In this document: positions 21,761-30,704 of the stretch, one piece after another | How the letters are laid out: every line of letters starts with the position of its first letter | How positions within the stretch are numbered: the first letter of the stretch is position 1 | Assembly (NCBI GenBank): GCA_033856515.1 | Contig: JAWVEY010000031.1 | Span: forward strand, 6,586-70,585 | Reading direction: 5' to 3' | Length of the DNA stretch: 64,000 nucleotides | Origin: JALZKA01 sp033856515 | Lineage (GTDB): Bacteria; Actinomycetota; Thermoleophilia; Solirubrobacterales; 70-9 | Translations under genes and position numbers: made by a program | Notes under the pieces: generated by a model | What the model saw: the letters and a program-made list of their open reading frames with translations, nothing else | What the model was told of the DNA's origin: nothing | Databases searched by the model: none

Positions 21761-23173
21761 CTACCGCTTCGGAAGGTCCAGCTTCGCGAGCACGAGTTCC
21801 GGTAGGTGCTTGCCCGTCCAGCGCGTGAACGCGCCGCGGACCTTGCGCCGCCCGGTGAACTCAACGCCCGTGTATTCGAGGAACGTCGTCTCGGTCGTGC
21901 AGCACCCGGGCATGTCCGCGCCCATGGTCGGCTCAGACTCAGGCGACGTCGCTGCCGAGTTGAACACCGGGTCGGCGGCGAGCGCGTTCGGGCTGTATGT
22001 CATCCACGCGCGCCAGTTCATCCCTGACGCGCCAAGCGGATCGCCCTTGTCGGGCGTGCCGTAGTACGTCAGCGCGATCTCGCCGCGGCCGCGGGCGGCC
22101 ACTGAAACAACGATCGCCCGCCGGATCTCCGGCGACGATACGAATCCGAGGAGGCGCCAGGAACGGCCGCCGTCGCGTGACGTCGCAAGTCGCACGCCGC
22201 CATCGGCGAGATACGCGAAGAACAGGTTGTCGTGGTCGTCGATGGCGAGGTTCTCCGACCACACATGATCCGTGATCCCGAGGATCAGGCCCTCCTCCCC
22301 GTCGAGGATGTCATCCAGGCCGAGGCTGTCGTCGCCCGTTGACACCGCCGACCACGTCTGCCCTTCATCGCGGCTTCTGACCACCATCGGCTCCCCGCAC
22401 ACCGTCAGTGGCATGACGACAACTCCGTTGGAGAGCACGCGCCCGCTGCCGTGGACGATCGTCGCACCGGTGCCGCCCTGCTCTTCTCCGGCCTTGCATG
22501 CGCCGTTGACCGTCGGCAGGAAGTTCACGAACTCGAAGTGGTCCCCACCGTCGTCGGAGCGCCAGCAGCCGATCGACGCGGCGACGAGGATGTTGGGGAT
22601 GAAGTTGCAGACGTAGACGGCGTTGGGGTAGTCGCCCGGCGCATCGCCCCGGAATGGGCCGGTGAAGATCTTCGGCCAGTCGCCGAGCGTCGGCGGCGAG
22701 CAGCCAGGTCGTCCAGCAGCCTCGGTCCAGGTCTCACCTTCGTCATCGCTGTAGATCACCGGCGATCCGCATCGGGTCAGGTCGGCGGAATAGGACGTGA
22801 CGAACAGCCGCTCAGTGTCAGGGTCGACGTATGGAAACCCCTCTGACGCGTCGATGACGCCGGGCAGCTGGATGCGCTGCCAGGTACGGCCGTCGTCGCG
22901 GCTTCGCAGCAGCGAGTTGTCTGATGTACCCGTGAGCCGGCCGGGATCCTCGTAGAGGCCCTTGTCCGCCGCGATGCCCATGAACATCGTGCCGCGACCG
23001 TTGACAGCGAGCATCGGCTCCATGCCCTGCGCGCCAGTCGCGGCCTCACAGACCGTCGCGCCTGGTGCCAGCCGCTGCGCGGGATAGGTACATCCCGCCT
23101 CGGCCGCTGTCGCCATGCCACCGAACGCCAGAACCCAGAACGTGCCGACCAAGCCGAAAAGCCGAAACCTCAT
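21761..23173 (-). CDS. Secreted BNR/Asp-box repeat protein (sialidase-like propeller)
   Basis: This is 470 residues with a signal peptide (FRLFGLVGTFWVLAFGGMATAAEA). Asp-box motifs SxDxGxTW recur: SRDDGRTWQR, SDDEGETWTE, SRDEGQTWSA and SRDGGRSWRL, plus a weaker SDDGGDHF. This is the mark of a sialidase-fold six-bladed propeller. The Arg triad and Asp/Glu/Tyr set of true neuraminidases could not be assigned by eye, so enzyme activity is uncertain. It heads a group with the SGNH hydrolase and lipoprotein genes, all exported. Confidence 0.8.
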   Translation of the reverse strand: MRFRLFGLVGTFWVLAFGGMATAAEAGCTYPAQRLAPGATVCEAATGAQGMEPMLAVNGRGTMFMGIAADKGLYEDPGRLTGTSDNSLLRSRDDGRTWQRIQLPGVIDASEGFPYVDPDTERLFVTSYSADLTRCGSPVIYSDDEGETWTEAAGRPGCSPPTLGDWPKIFTGPFRGDAPGDYPNAVYVCNFIPNILVAASIGCWRSDDGGDHFEFVNFLPTVNGACKAGEEQGGTGATIVHGSGRVLSNGVVVMPLTVCGEPMVVRSRDEGQTWSAVSTGDDSLGLDDILDGEEGLILGITDHVWSENLAIDDHDNLFFAYLADGGVRLATSRDGGRSWRLLGFVSSPEIRRAIVVSVAARGRGEIALTYYGTPDKGDPLGASGMNWRAWMTYSPNALAADPVFNSAATSPESEPTMGADMPGCCTTETTFLEYTGVEFTGRRKVRGAFTRWTGKHLPELVLAKLDLPKR

Positions 23174-23275
23174 CAGGACACGGTAATCCGCTACACAGCC
23201 GCTCCGCGCCGGTTCTGGCTAGGCGCTACTGCGCTCGATCTGCTCGTCGACGAGCCCATTCCGGGCGCGTTTCGC

Positions 23276-24886
23276 TCAGGCTTTAGCCTCATCCGCGGCG
23301 AGAGATTCCGTCGGAAGGCGCCCGGTGAACCAGAGGGACAGGAGCGCGGCCAACGCGACGGCGCCGAGAGCCAGGCGCAGAGCCTGCAACTGCGCGTCTC
23401 CGTAATCCGTGGCGACGGCTTGCGCCTCGTCTGACGTAAGCCCGCCATCCAGCGCTGCCTGTTCGACATCGGCGACCGGGACGATGTCGATCCCCGACTC
23501 CGTGTTCGCCACGATGGCCTCCTGCGCTTCTGCCGGGATCGCGTCGTTGTCGGTAACGCGCTCCCCGAAGCCAGTCGCCAAAGACGCAAGCAGAACCGCG
23601 CCGATGATCGCCGTGCCCAGCGACGATCCCAGGTTCTGAGCGGTTCCCTGGAGCCCGCCTCCTTCGTTGCTCTTCGCAGGCGGGACCGAGGACATGATCA
23701 CGTTGCCGAGCTGAGATGCCAGGAGGCCCGCTCCGGCACCGATCAGGGCCAAGGCCACCTTGAAGCCGGTGTCGTTGAGAGTCACGTCGAGCGTCGCCAG
23801 CATCACGATCGCGCCGATGCTCACAGCTACCAACCCGGCCTGCGCCACGGTTCGCGGCGAGCGCCGCGCGGCGATCCGTGGCCCAAGCATCGCGAAGACG
23901 AGCATCGCCACCGACAGAGGCAGCAGCCGCTTTCCGGTTTCGAACGCATCGAGGCCCAGTACCACCTGCAGGTAGACGGGAATGACGAAAAACGTGCCCA
24001 TGAGGACGAGCTGCTGCCCTACCAGGGTCGAGAGCCCGGCCCGCAGCCGGGGCTCTTTCAGCAGCGTCGTGTCGAGGAGCTGGTCCTGCCCCAGGCGTGC
24101 GCGTCTTCGCTGCCACACCGTGAACGCGGCAAGGAGAGCGAGTCCTGCGAGAACCAGGAACGGGACCGGGGAGAAGCCCAGTGGAGTGATCTCGGTCCCG
24201 TTGATCGACGGCGGGTTGCGTGGCTGGACGAAACCCCACACGCTGCTGCGGAGGATCGCGAAAACGATCACGCCAAGGCCCAGAGACGAAAGGGCTACGC
24301 CGACGCCGTCGAGACGCGGACGGCGCTCAGCCGCAGGAGCTTGCGCGAGCCGCTTGCGGAGCAGCAGGATGCCGATCACCACGACGGTCTCCGCGGCGAA
24401 CACGTAGCGCCACGTGAACTCCGTCGTCACCCAACCCCCGATAAGCGGGCCGGCGGCCACGGCGATTGCGGCGACAGCCCCGAGCAGCGCGTAGGCGAGC
24501 GCCCGGTCCTTGCCTTGATAACTGGCGGCGGTGAGCGAAGCGATCGCGGGGACGACCAGCACCGCTCCGAACCCCTCAATTCCCGACCAGCCGACGAGCA
24601 GGACGGCGAGGTTTGGGCTCAGAGCGGTTGTCAGCGACCCGACGCCATAGATCCCAAGGCCGATGGCGAAGGCGCGATTGCGTCCCAGGATGTCGCCGAG
24701 CTTCGCTCCAAGGAGCATGAAGGCGGCCATGACGAGCGTGTACATGGTGATCGCCGTCTGCACGCCCTGGATCGACGTGTCGAGATCGTCCACGATCTGA
24801 GAGATCGCGACGTTCATGACGCTCGAGTCGAGCACCATGACGAACTGGGCGGAGGCCAGGATGATCATCGGGAGCCACTTGGCCAT
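23276..24886 (-). CDS. MFS drug exporter, DHA2 (14-helix) type
   Basis: This is 536 residues. It opens MAKWLPMIILASAQFVMVLDSSVMNVAISQIVDDL, the DHA2 helix 1 motif (LDxTVxNVA). Motif A appears as LLGAKLGDILGRNRAFAIGL. Fourteen or so hydrophobic stretches follow, with a charged loop before the last (about 440-500). The C-terminal loop QEAIVANTESGIDIVP is extracytoplasmic by topology. Substrates of such pumps are antiseptics, dyes or antibiotics and cannot be predicted. It lies 17 bp after an LPG-synthase-like gene. Confidence 0.9.
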   Translation of the reverse strand: MAKWLPMIILASAQFVMVLDSSVMNVAISQIVDDLDTSIQGVQTAITMYTLVMAAFMLLGAKLGDILGRNRAFAIGLGIYGVGSLTTALSPNLAVLLVGWSGIEGFGAVLVVPAIASLTAASYQGKDRALAYALLGAVAAIAVAAGPLIGGWVTTEFTWRYVFAAETVVVIGILLLRKRLAQAPAAERRPRLDGVGVALSSLGLGVIVFAILRSSVWGFVQPRNPPSINGTEITPLGFSPVPFLVLAGLALLAAFTVWQRRRARLGQDQLLDTTLLKEPRLRAGLSTLVGQQLVLMGTFFVIPVYLQVVLGLDAFETGKRLLPLSVAMLVFAMLGPRIAARRSPRTVAQAGLVAVSIGAIVMLATLDVTLNDTGFKVALALIGAGAGLLASQLGNVIMSSVPPAKSNEGGGLQGTAQNLGSSLGTAIIGAVLLASLATGFGERVTDNDAIPAEAQEAIVANTESGIDIVPVADVEQAALDGGLTSDEAQAVATDYGDAQLQALRLALGAVALAALLSLWFTGRLPTESLAADEAKA

Positions 24887-24903
24887 CGGCGCGAACCTTA
24901 TGG

Positions 24904-25905
24904 CTACGAATCAGATCGCGCCCGCTGGCGGCGCTCCCGCAGTCGGTCCGCCAAAGACCATGACGCGAAACAGAGAGCTCCGACCGCCCCCGTGGCAGTG
25001 AGCAATGCTCCCGCGGCCGCGACCTGAGCGACCCCCTTCGAGCCGAGGATCAGGACGGCGGTGGTCGCACCGAGCGTGGGACCCACCGGGAGGAGCCCGA
25101 CCGCAGCGGTCGCGACCAGCAGTGCGACCGCATCGAAAACGGTCACGTCGACGCCGATGCCCTGCAGGACGAGCCAGTTGCGAAACACCTGCGCCGAGAC
25201 CGCGAAGATTGTGAGAGCGATGATTCGGTTGCGATAGGCGAGGCCCCGCATGACCGCAAGCCCTTGCCAAAACCCCTCTCGTTTGCGGTCAGCAAGGCGG
25301 CTCAGCGCCGCCACGATCGCGCCGGCGACAGCAAGCGCGATCAGAGGCGTCCACCAAGGGATCCCGAGCGGGACGACAAGGGTGAACGAGCAGATGGCCG
25401 CAAGCGCGATCTCGATCACCACGATGGGCAGCTCCGCGGCAACCAGAGCGCCCGCTTTGGGGGAGGTGGAGGGATCCGTGCGACGCAGCTCTGCGATTCG
25501 AACCGCGAGCCCGAAGCTGCTGTTCAGAAGGTTGCCCAGATACCCGAGGGCCGCCGCGCGGTAGAGCGCCCGCCGGCCAGCCGTTCCCCCGGCGGCGATG
25601 ACGCAGACGTGCCACGCCTCGCTACGCGCGATGAGCCACACCACTTGCATCGCAATCGCCCCCGCGAGGACCGCAGGTGAAGCGGCGCCGAGCGACTGGG
25701 CGAACTCGTCACGCTTGTCGTAAAGACCGACGACGAGCGCCGCCGTGACGGTGACGCCGAAGGCGATGCTGACTCCCTTGGAGTGCCGTCGCAGCCAGCT
25801 TCGCTCGGGTGCGGCGGCGGGCAGCCCTTCCTCGACCAGCCGGAGGGCCGGGTCGGCCTCCACCTCGCGGAGGTCGAGTTCGAGTGGTGGATCTGTGGAG
25901 CGCAT
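24904..25905 (-). CDS. Lysylphosphatidylglycerol synthase-type (UPF0104) membrane protein
   Basis: This is 333 residues: an acidic N-terminal tail of about 45, then seven or eight hydrophobic helices (KGVSIAFGVTVTAALVVGLY; LAGAIAMQVVWLIARSEAW; LYRAAALGYLGNLLNSSFGL; AAICSFTLVVPLGIPWWTPLI; AVALLVATAAVGLLPVGPT). The block LGYLGNLLNSSF is typical of the flippase part of MprF and of AglD/UPF0104 proteins. The catalytic lysyltransferase domain is absent, so lipid translocation is the most that can be inferred. It is co-oriented with the downstream MFS pump. Confidence 0.75.
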   Translation of the reverse strand: MRSTDPPLELDLREVEADPALRLVEEGLPAAAPERSWLRRHSKGVSIAFGVTVTAALVVGLYDKRDEFAQSLGAASPAVLAGAIAMQVVWLIARSEAWHVCVIAAGGTAGRRALYRAAALGYLGNLLNSSFGLAVRIAELRRTDPSTSPKAGALVAAELPIVVIEIALAAICSFTLVVPLGIPWWTPLIALAVAGAIVAALSRLADRKREGFWQGLAVMRGLAYRNRIIALTIFAVSAQVFRNWLVLQGIGVDVTVFDAVALLVATAAVGLLPVGPTLGATTAVLILGSKGVAQVAAAGALLTATGAVGALCFASWSLADRLRERRQRARSDS

Positions 25906-25946
25906 GAGACGTCGGAGGCGCCAGCTCTCAGCTTGATGCGGGCGCC

Positions 25947-26315
25947 TTAGCTCACGATCTTCCAGTACGAGTCCTTGCGAGCGATCTTCCCGTCACGAAA
26001 CTCGAAGAGGTCGCAGCCCTTGACCGCCACGCGATCGCCCGATGTGTCGGTCCCCGTGATCGTCCACTCGGACACGCCCCTATCCCCGCCGACCCAGTGC
26101 CGGTCGTTCCCGTAGTTGATATCCGGGATGCCGGCAAAGCGGGTCTCGATGCCTTCGCGAACCTCACCCTTACCTTCGAGACGCCGGCCCCCGGGAGCAG
26201 GGCCACGCGGCATCTCCATCACGCAGTCCTCGGTGAAGAACTCCATGATCGCGTCCACGTCGTGCCGGTTGAACGCGTCAAGGAGGCGCTTCAGCATTTT
26301 GACGTCGACTGCCAC
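25947..26315 (-). CDS. SnoaL-like nuclear transport factor 2 fold protein
   Basis: This is 122 residues. LLDAFNRHDVDAIMEFFTEDCVMEM is the standard SnoaL helix-strand opening, followed by VREGIETRFAGIPDINYGNDRHWVGGDRGVSEWTITGT and LFEFRDGKIARKDSYWKI. The closing RDGKI(A/V)xKDSYWK is very typical of this family. Function is unknown. It is the fifth SnoaL-type gene in the window and is unlike the MSQENVE group. Confidence 0.85.
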   Translation of the reverse strand: MAVDVKMLKRLLDAFNRHDVDAIMEFFTEDCVMEMPRGPAPGGRRLEGKGEVREGIETRFAGIPDINYGNDRHWVGGDRGVSEWTITGTDTSGDRVAVKGCDLFEFRDGKIARKDSYWKIVS

Positions 26316-26330
26316 CTCGCGGCTGCGAGC

Positions 26331-26591
26331 TCAGGAGCCCAGGATCTTCGCCTTCTGAGCCGCGAACTCCTCGTCCGTGAGCACGCCGCTCTCGTGGAGC
26401 TCGCCAAGCTCTCTCAGTTGAGCGATGGGGTCGGCCTGAGCTGGCGGAGCAGCTGCTGGCTCCTCGTAACCCTGGGGCGCTTGCTGCTGCGCCCAGCGGC
26501 CCGCTTGACGGCGGGAAACGTTGTTGCTGACGTGCGTTGCAGTTCCTGCGATGACCGCTGTGCGAGCGACACCTCTTAACAAACCTGGCAT
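26331..26591 (-). CDS. Small SHOCT-domain protein
   Basis: This is 86 residues. A short hydrophobic N-terminus (LRGVARTAVIAGTATHV) and a Gln/Pro/Ala linker lead to DPIAQLRELGELHESGVLTDEEFAAQKAKIL, a textbook SHOCT domain (short C-terminal oligomerisation domain). No further domain is present. It stands between an NTF2-like gene and a DUF6325-type gene on the same strand, an arrangement common in actinobacteria. Confidence 0.85.
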   Translation of the reverse strand: MPGLLRGVARTAVIAGTATHVSNNVSRRQAGRWAQQQAPQGYEEPAAAPPAQADPIAQLRELGELHESGVLTDEEFAAQKAKILGS

Positions 26592-26622
26592 GAAAAACTC
26601 CTTTCAGACTTCACGATGTTGC

Positions 26623-27060
26623 TTAAGCCTCTTCCGCTGCCTCGAGGGCAGCGAGGACGGCCTGGACAGGGATCCGTCCATTTGCGACCAGTTGGCCGCC
26701 CGACCGGCGCAGAGCCGAGGCGAACGGACCTGCCCAGGTGTTCTCGTAGACGAGCAGAGCTGCCGAGGTGCCCGGCTCAAGCGCATTGCCAGCCTCCCTG
26801 ATGTCGTCGTCTCCGAGCAGCCCCGATGAAGCCCCTTCGAACAGCATCAGCTCTTCGGACTGCTCCCCGAGGTCCTTGATATCGAGCCCGGCGACCGTGC
26901 CATCTTCGTCTTTGAAGATGAAGGCCAGGTCGAGAACGCGAATGAGCCCTCGATCGACCAGGTCGAGAAGCAAGGGTGCGGCCTCTCCGCTCGGCTGACG
27001 ACCGGGCCATTCAACTATCAGGTAATCGATCGGACCCATCTCTTCTATTGATTCACTCAC
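26623..27060 (-). CDS. DUF6325/DUF1269-type protein
   Basis: This is 145 residues starting at GTG 27060, chosen for the AAGGGGAG just upstream. It reads MGPIDYLIVEWPGRQPSGEAAPLLLDLVDRGLIRVLDLAFIFKDEDG. Later blocks are SEELMLFEGASSGLLGDDDI and TSAALLVYENTWAGPFASALR. The pattern matches DUF6325, a relative of DUF1269, of unknown function and often next to SHOCT proteins as here. A possible stress role is inferred from context only. Confidence 0.75.
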   Translation of the reverse strand: MSESIEEMGPIDYLIVEWPGRQPSGEAAPLLLDLVDRGLIRVLDLAFIFKDEDGTVAGLDIKDLGEQSEELMLFEGASSGLLGDDDIREAGNALEPGTSAALLVYENTWAGPFASALRRSGGQLVANGRIPVQAVLAALEAAEEA

Positions 27061-27145
27061 AGGCTCCCCTTCAGAAGTTCGTTGTTCGAAGATCACATCA
27101 CATAACGGGAATGCACAATCACCCCGATGTGATGATTCGATCTTT

Positions 27146-27742
27146 TCAGGGTTTCCGCGGCAGCAACATAAGCGCCCCGATCAAGAAGCAGAGGGCGCCC
27201 AGCGACGTCGACCAGTTCGAGGCTGCAAGGTCCAGTGCGTCCCCCGTCTCCGGCACGACGAACGAGGCGATCGCCGAGATGCCGAAGAAAACGCAGCCGA
27301 CGAGATTGACTACGGCGATTCTCCATTCGGTCCGATTTTCGCTCCGCAGATGGCGAACGGCCACGTAAGCAAGCACTCCCGAGAACAGGAAGCAGGCCGA
27401 CCCGATCGCATCCGGGGTCCAGATGAGCCGATTGACGTCGGCGCTGTCGTAGCTGTCCTGCATGGCGCGAAAGGTGTTGATGTTGAAGAACACGGTTCCG
27501 ACGAGCTGAATCGCCGTCGCGATCCGGTCCTTCCCCTCCGAGTGGCGGAACTGAAGAAACGCAGCGCCCGTGAAGAAGATCGACCCGGCGAAGAAGACGG
27601 TGCTATCGGCGGCCGAGCCGACCAGATCGATGAACCCCGGGAACGGCCCGACCAGGAAGCAGACCGAGCCGATCGCGAACAACACGCCGATCCACCAGTT
27701 GGCGCTACGTGAGGTCAGACCGCTTGACCAGTGGATCGCCAT
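27146..27742 (-). CDS. Multi-pass membrane protein, YrhK-like
   Basis: This is 198 residues with about six hydrophobic helices. The repeated element WWIGVLFAIGSVCFLVGPFP, FFAGSIFFTGAAFLQFRHSEG and DAIGSACFLFSGVLAYVAV suggests an internal duplication of a three-helix unit. IGSxCFLxG(S)xP recalls the YrhK domain of unknown role. It is divergent from the RsbW-like gene at 27785, and the two start codons are only 42 bases apart. Confidence 0.65.
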   Translation of the reverse strand: MAIHWSSGLTSRSANWWIGVLFAIGSVCFLVGPFPGFIDLVGSAADSTVFFAGSIFFTGAAFLQFRHSEGKDRIATAIQLVGTVFFNINTFRAMQDSYDSADVNRLIWTPDAIGSACFLFSGVLAYVAVRHLRSENRTEWRIAVVNLVGCVFFGISAIASFVVPETGDALDLAASNWSTSLGALCFLIGALMLLPRKP

Positions 27743-27784
27743 CGGTGAACTCTGTCATGCGAGGGTGCGACGTATGCTCCCGCG

Positions 27785-28180
27785 ATGAACGCTTGCGCGA
27801 GCGATGTCGACCTCGAGCTCCCACCGGAGCCGGGCAGCGTCGCAGAGGCTCGGCATGCAGTGCGAGAGCTTGCCCGGGCCGTCGGCTCGCCGGAGCATCA
27901 GGTCGCGCTGGCCGTGAGCGAGGCCGTGTCGAACGCCATCGTCCATGCGTTCCGCCGTGGCAAGGAGGGCTCAGTCCGGATCCGTGCGCAGCTCATTGGT
28001 GGTGAGCTGCTCGTGACCGTGGCCGATAATGGCGTCGGCATGATTCCAGATCTCGACAGCCCCGGCCTGGGCGTTGGGACATCGCTGATTTCCAGGCTCT
28101 CCGATCAGGCAACGTTCGAGTCGTCTGACGATGGCACAACTGTGACAATGAGATTCAAAGCGACGGAGGGGAGCTCATGA
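27785..28180 (+). CDS. RsbW-like anti-sigma factor serine kinase
   Basis: This is 131 residues. VALAVSEAVSNAIVHAFRRG is the N box of the GHKL ATPase fold. VTVADNGVGMIPDLDSPGLGVGTSLISRLSD carries the G1 and G2 boxes. This matches RsbW/SpoIIAB kinases, which hold an alternative sigma factor and phosphorylate a STAS partner. Its stop overlaps the start of the STAS gene by four bases (ATGA), and a PP2C phosphatase follows, so all three parts of a partner switch are together. No sigma factor gene is adjacent. Confidence 0.9.
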   Translation: MNACASDVDLELPPEPGSVAEARHAVRELARAVGSPEHQVALAVSEAVSNAIVHAFRRGKEGSVRIRAQLIGGELLVTVADNGVGMIPDLDSPGLGVGTSLISRLSDQATFESSDDGTTVTMRFKATEGSS

Positions 28181-28557
28181 CGATCCCAGGGCAGCTGGAC
28201 CTCGCGGTCGAGATGGTCGAAGCGGCCGGACACGAATTCGCGCTCGTCAGGGCGGGGGGCGAGATCGACCTCTCGAACTTCGAAGAGCTGGGTGCGGCCC
28301 TCTCCTCACCCCCGTGCAGCGCTAGCGCCGGCATCCTGCTCGACCTCAGGAGCGTCGAGTTCGTCGACTCGAGCGGTCTGCGCGTGATGCTCACATGCGC
28401 GCAGTCCTTCGGCGACCGCTTTGCGACGATCCTGACCGACGGCTCCGCAGTCGACACTCTGTTTGAGATGGTCGATATTCGCGAGCGCCTCAATGTGAGC
28501 GCAACCGAGGAAGAGGCGCTCGAGCGAATCCGAGCGGGGGCGGATGCCTCAGAGTAA
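28177..28557 (+). CDS. STAS-domain anti-sigma factor antagonist (RsbV-like)
   Basis: This is 126 residues. The motif LDLRSVEFVDSSGLRVMLTC contains the DSSGL segment whose serine is the phosphorylation site in RsbV/SpoIIAA proteins. EFALVRAGGEIDLSNFEELGAAL fits the first strands. When unphosphorylated it would bind the RsbW-like kinase and free the sigma factor. It is coupled to genes on both sides by overlaps (4 bp upstream, 14 bp downstream). Confidence 0.9.
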   Translation: MTIPGQLDLAVEMVEAAGHEFALVRAGGEIDLSNFEELGAALSSPPCSASAGILLDLRSVEFVDSSGLRVMLTCAQSFGDRFATILTDGSAVDTLFEMVDIRERLNVSATEEEALERIRAGADASE

Positions 28558-30691
28558 GCCGACCGGGCTGCTCGGCCCCGCAACCGCAAGTGAGTACTTC
28601 GCGGCGATCGTCGAGTCCAGCGACGACGCGATCCTGAGCAAGGATCCGAACGGAACAATCACGAGCTGGAACCCGGCCGCCGAGCGGATGTACGGATACT
28701 CCGCGGAAGAGGCCATCGGTTCTCATATCTCGATCCTCATTCCAAAGCACAAGTCAGGAGAGGAGCACCAGATCCTGGATCGGATCCTGCGGGGGGAGCC
28801 GGTCGACCACTACGAAACGGACCGTGTTCGCAAGGACGGACGGGGAATCAGGGTCTCGCTGAGCGTCTCGCCAGTCAGGGGAGCGGACGGCAAGGTCGAG
28901 GCCGCCTCGGTCATCGCTCGCGACATCACCCGCCAGCACCGCTCGCTCGAGCTCGCCTCCCGCCTGCAAGAGATCACGACCGCACTTGCGCAGGAATCGA
29001 CTCGGGGACCTGTGATCAAGGTCTTGCTTAGCCAGATGGTCGGCGCGCTCGGCGCCCAGGCGGGCGCTGTCGGGTTCGTGGACGGCGACGATGTCCTCGT
29101 CTCCGACACGACCGGCTATTCGAGCGAGGGCCTCAAGGGCTGGGCCCGCTTTCCCGTGGGGGCCGACCTGCCCATGTCCGTCGCGATCCGTGAGGGCTTC
29201 GCGCTTTGGATAACTACGGCCGACGACCTGGTGACCCGTTTTCCCGCGCTCGCACATGCTGAGGTGCGGTTCCAGGCACTGGCGATCCTGCCGCTGGCCG
29301 TTGGCGAGGCGCCTTTCGGGTGCGTCTCACTTTCGTTCGTCGAAGGCCGAGACTTCGACCCCGAGGAGCGCGCCTTTCTGCTCGCCGCAACCCAGCAGGC
29401 CGCGTACGCGCTCAACCGCGCACAGATGTACGAGACCGAGCGTCTCGCCGGAGATCGTCAGCGCTTCCTGGCCGAGGCCGGGGAGCTCCTCGCAAGTTCC
29501 CTGGATCCCGAAACGTCGCTCGACCAGCTCGCGTCGCTAGCGGTGCGCCATATCGCCGACTGGTGCGGAGTCGAGATGGTCGACGAGCGCGGCGGCCTCC
29601 AGAGCGTCGTGGTTGCACACGCTGATGAGGCCAAGGTCCAGCTTGCCCGCCAGCTCCGCGAGCGCTACCCCGTGGACCCACGCTCGGAAACCGGAGTCCC
29701 GAACGTGATCCGCACCGGCGACACCGAGCTCTACCCCGAGGTGCCGGACGAGATGCTGGTCGAGACGGCGCGGGACGAGGAGCACCTGCGGTACCTGCGC
29801 GAGCTCGGACTTCGCTCGGCGATGATCGTCCCGCTGAGAGCCCGTGGCCGCGTTCTTGGTGCGATCACGTTCGTCGCGTCTTCACCTGACCGCCGCTACG
29901 ACGACGCGGACGTTGAGCTCGCGGAAGACCTGGCGCGCCGAGCGGCGCTGGCGGTCGACAACGCGATGCTGTTCCACCGCGAACACGAGGCGGCCGTGAT
30001 CCTCCAGCGCTCGCTTCTGCCCGACTCGGTGCCGACCAGCCACGAAGGAATCGAGTTCGATGTGCGCTACCGGCCGGCCGGGCCAGGCATCGCAGTAGGG
30101 GGAGATTGGTACGACGTCGTTCTGCTCGACGACGGGACCGTGGGGCTGACCATTGGCGACGTGGCGGGGCGCGGGCTTAGCGCCGCGACCGTCATGGGAA
30201 GGATCCGCCCCGCGCTTCGCGCGTACGTCTTGGACGGACACAGCCCGGCCAAAGCCCTCGAGCGGCTCGAGCGGCTGATGAAGGAATCTCCGACGCCGCA
30301 TATGGCCACTCTCTTTCACCTTCATTACGACCCAAAGAGTGGGTCCGCCAGCTATGTGCGAGCCGGCCACCCGCCGGCGCTTCTACACCGCGCCGACGGC
30401 GAGGTCCAGGAGTTGAACGGACCCGGAACGCCCCCGCTCGGCGTCCTCGACGATGTGGAGTTCCGGGAGCACCGGGTGGAGATTCCGCCGGGAAGCCTCC
30501 TCCTCATGTACACGGACGGGCTGATTGAGCGCCGCAACTCCAACATGCGTCACGAGCTCGACCGGCTGAAGGGCCTCATGGACGAGGCTCCGCGAGGGGC
30601 CGTGGAATGCCTTGACTGGCTCGAGGAGAACCTGGGCGCCTATGCAGTCCCGGACGACATCGCGATGGTGGCGATGTCGACGCCGGGCTAG
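28544..30691 (+). CDS. PAS-GAF-GAF-PP2C phosphatase (RsbU/RsbP-type)
   Basis: This is 715 residues. A PAS domain is at about 15-130 (AAIVESSDDAILSKDPNGTITSWNPAAERMYGYSAEEAIG), with GAF domains at about 140-300 and 315-480. The C-terminal PP2C/SpoIIE phosphatase has the metal-binding blocks GGDWYDVVLLDDG, IGDVAGRGLSAA, LMYTDGLIERR and VPDDIAMVAM. It should dephosphorylate the RsbV-like protein when the PAS/GAF sensors are triggered. No membrane helix is seen. The start overlaps the STAS gene by 14 bp. Confidence 0.92.
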   Translation: MPQSKPTGLLGPATASEYFAAIVESSDDAILSKDPNGTITSWNPAAERMYGYSAEEAIGSHISILIPKHKSGEEHQILDRILRGEPVDHYETDRVRKDGRGIRVSLSVSPVRGADGKVEAASVIARDITRQHRSLELASRLQEITTALAQESTRGPVIKVLLSQMVGALGAQAGAVGFVDGDDVLVSDTTGYSSEGLKGWARFPVGADLPMSVAIREGFALWITTADDLVTRFPALAHAEVRFQALAILPLAVGEAPFGCVSLSFVEGRDFDPEERAFLLAATQQAAYALNRAQMYETERLAGDRQRFLAEAGELLASSLDPETSLDQLASLAVRHIADWCGVEMVDERGGLQSVVVAHADEAKVQLARQLRERYPVDPRSETGVPNVIRTGDTELYPEVPDEMLVETARDEEHLRYLRELGLRSAMIVPLRARGRVLGAITFVASSPDRRYDDADVELAEDLARRAALAVDNAMLFHREHEAAVILQRSLLPDSVPTSHEGIEFDVRYRPAGPGIAVGGDWYDVVLLDDGTVGLTIGDVAGRGLSAATVMGRIRPALRAYVLDGHSPAKALERLERLMKESPTPHMATLFHLHYDPKSGSASYVRAGHPPALLHRADGEVQELNGPGTPPLGVLDDVEFREHRVEIPPGSLLLMYTDGLIERRNSNMRHELDRLKGLMDEAPRGAVECLDWLEENLGAYAVPDDIAMVAMSTPG

Positions 30692-30704
30692 CCTGCCCAG
30701 TGCC

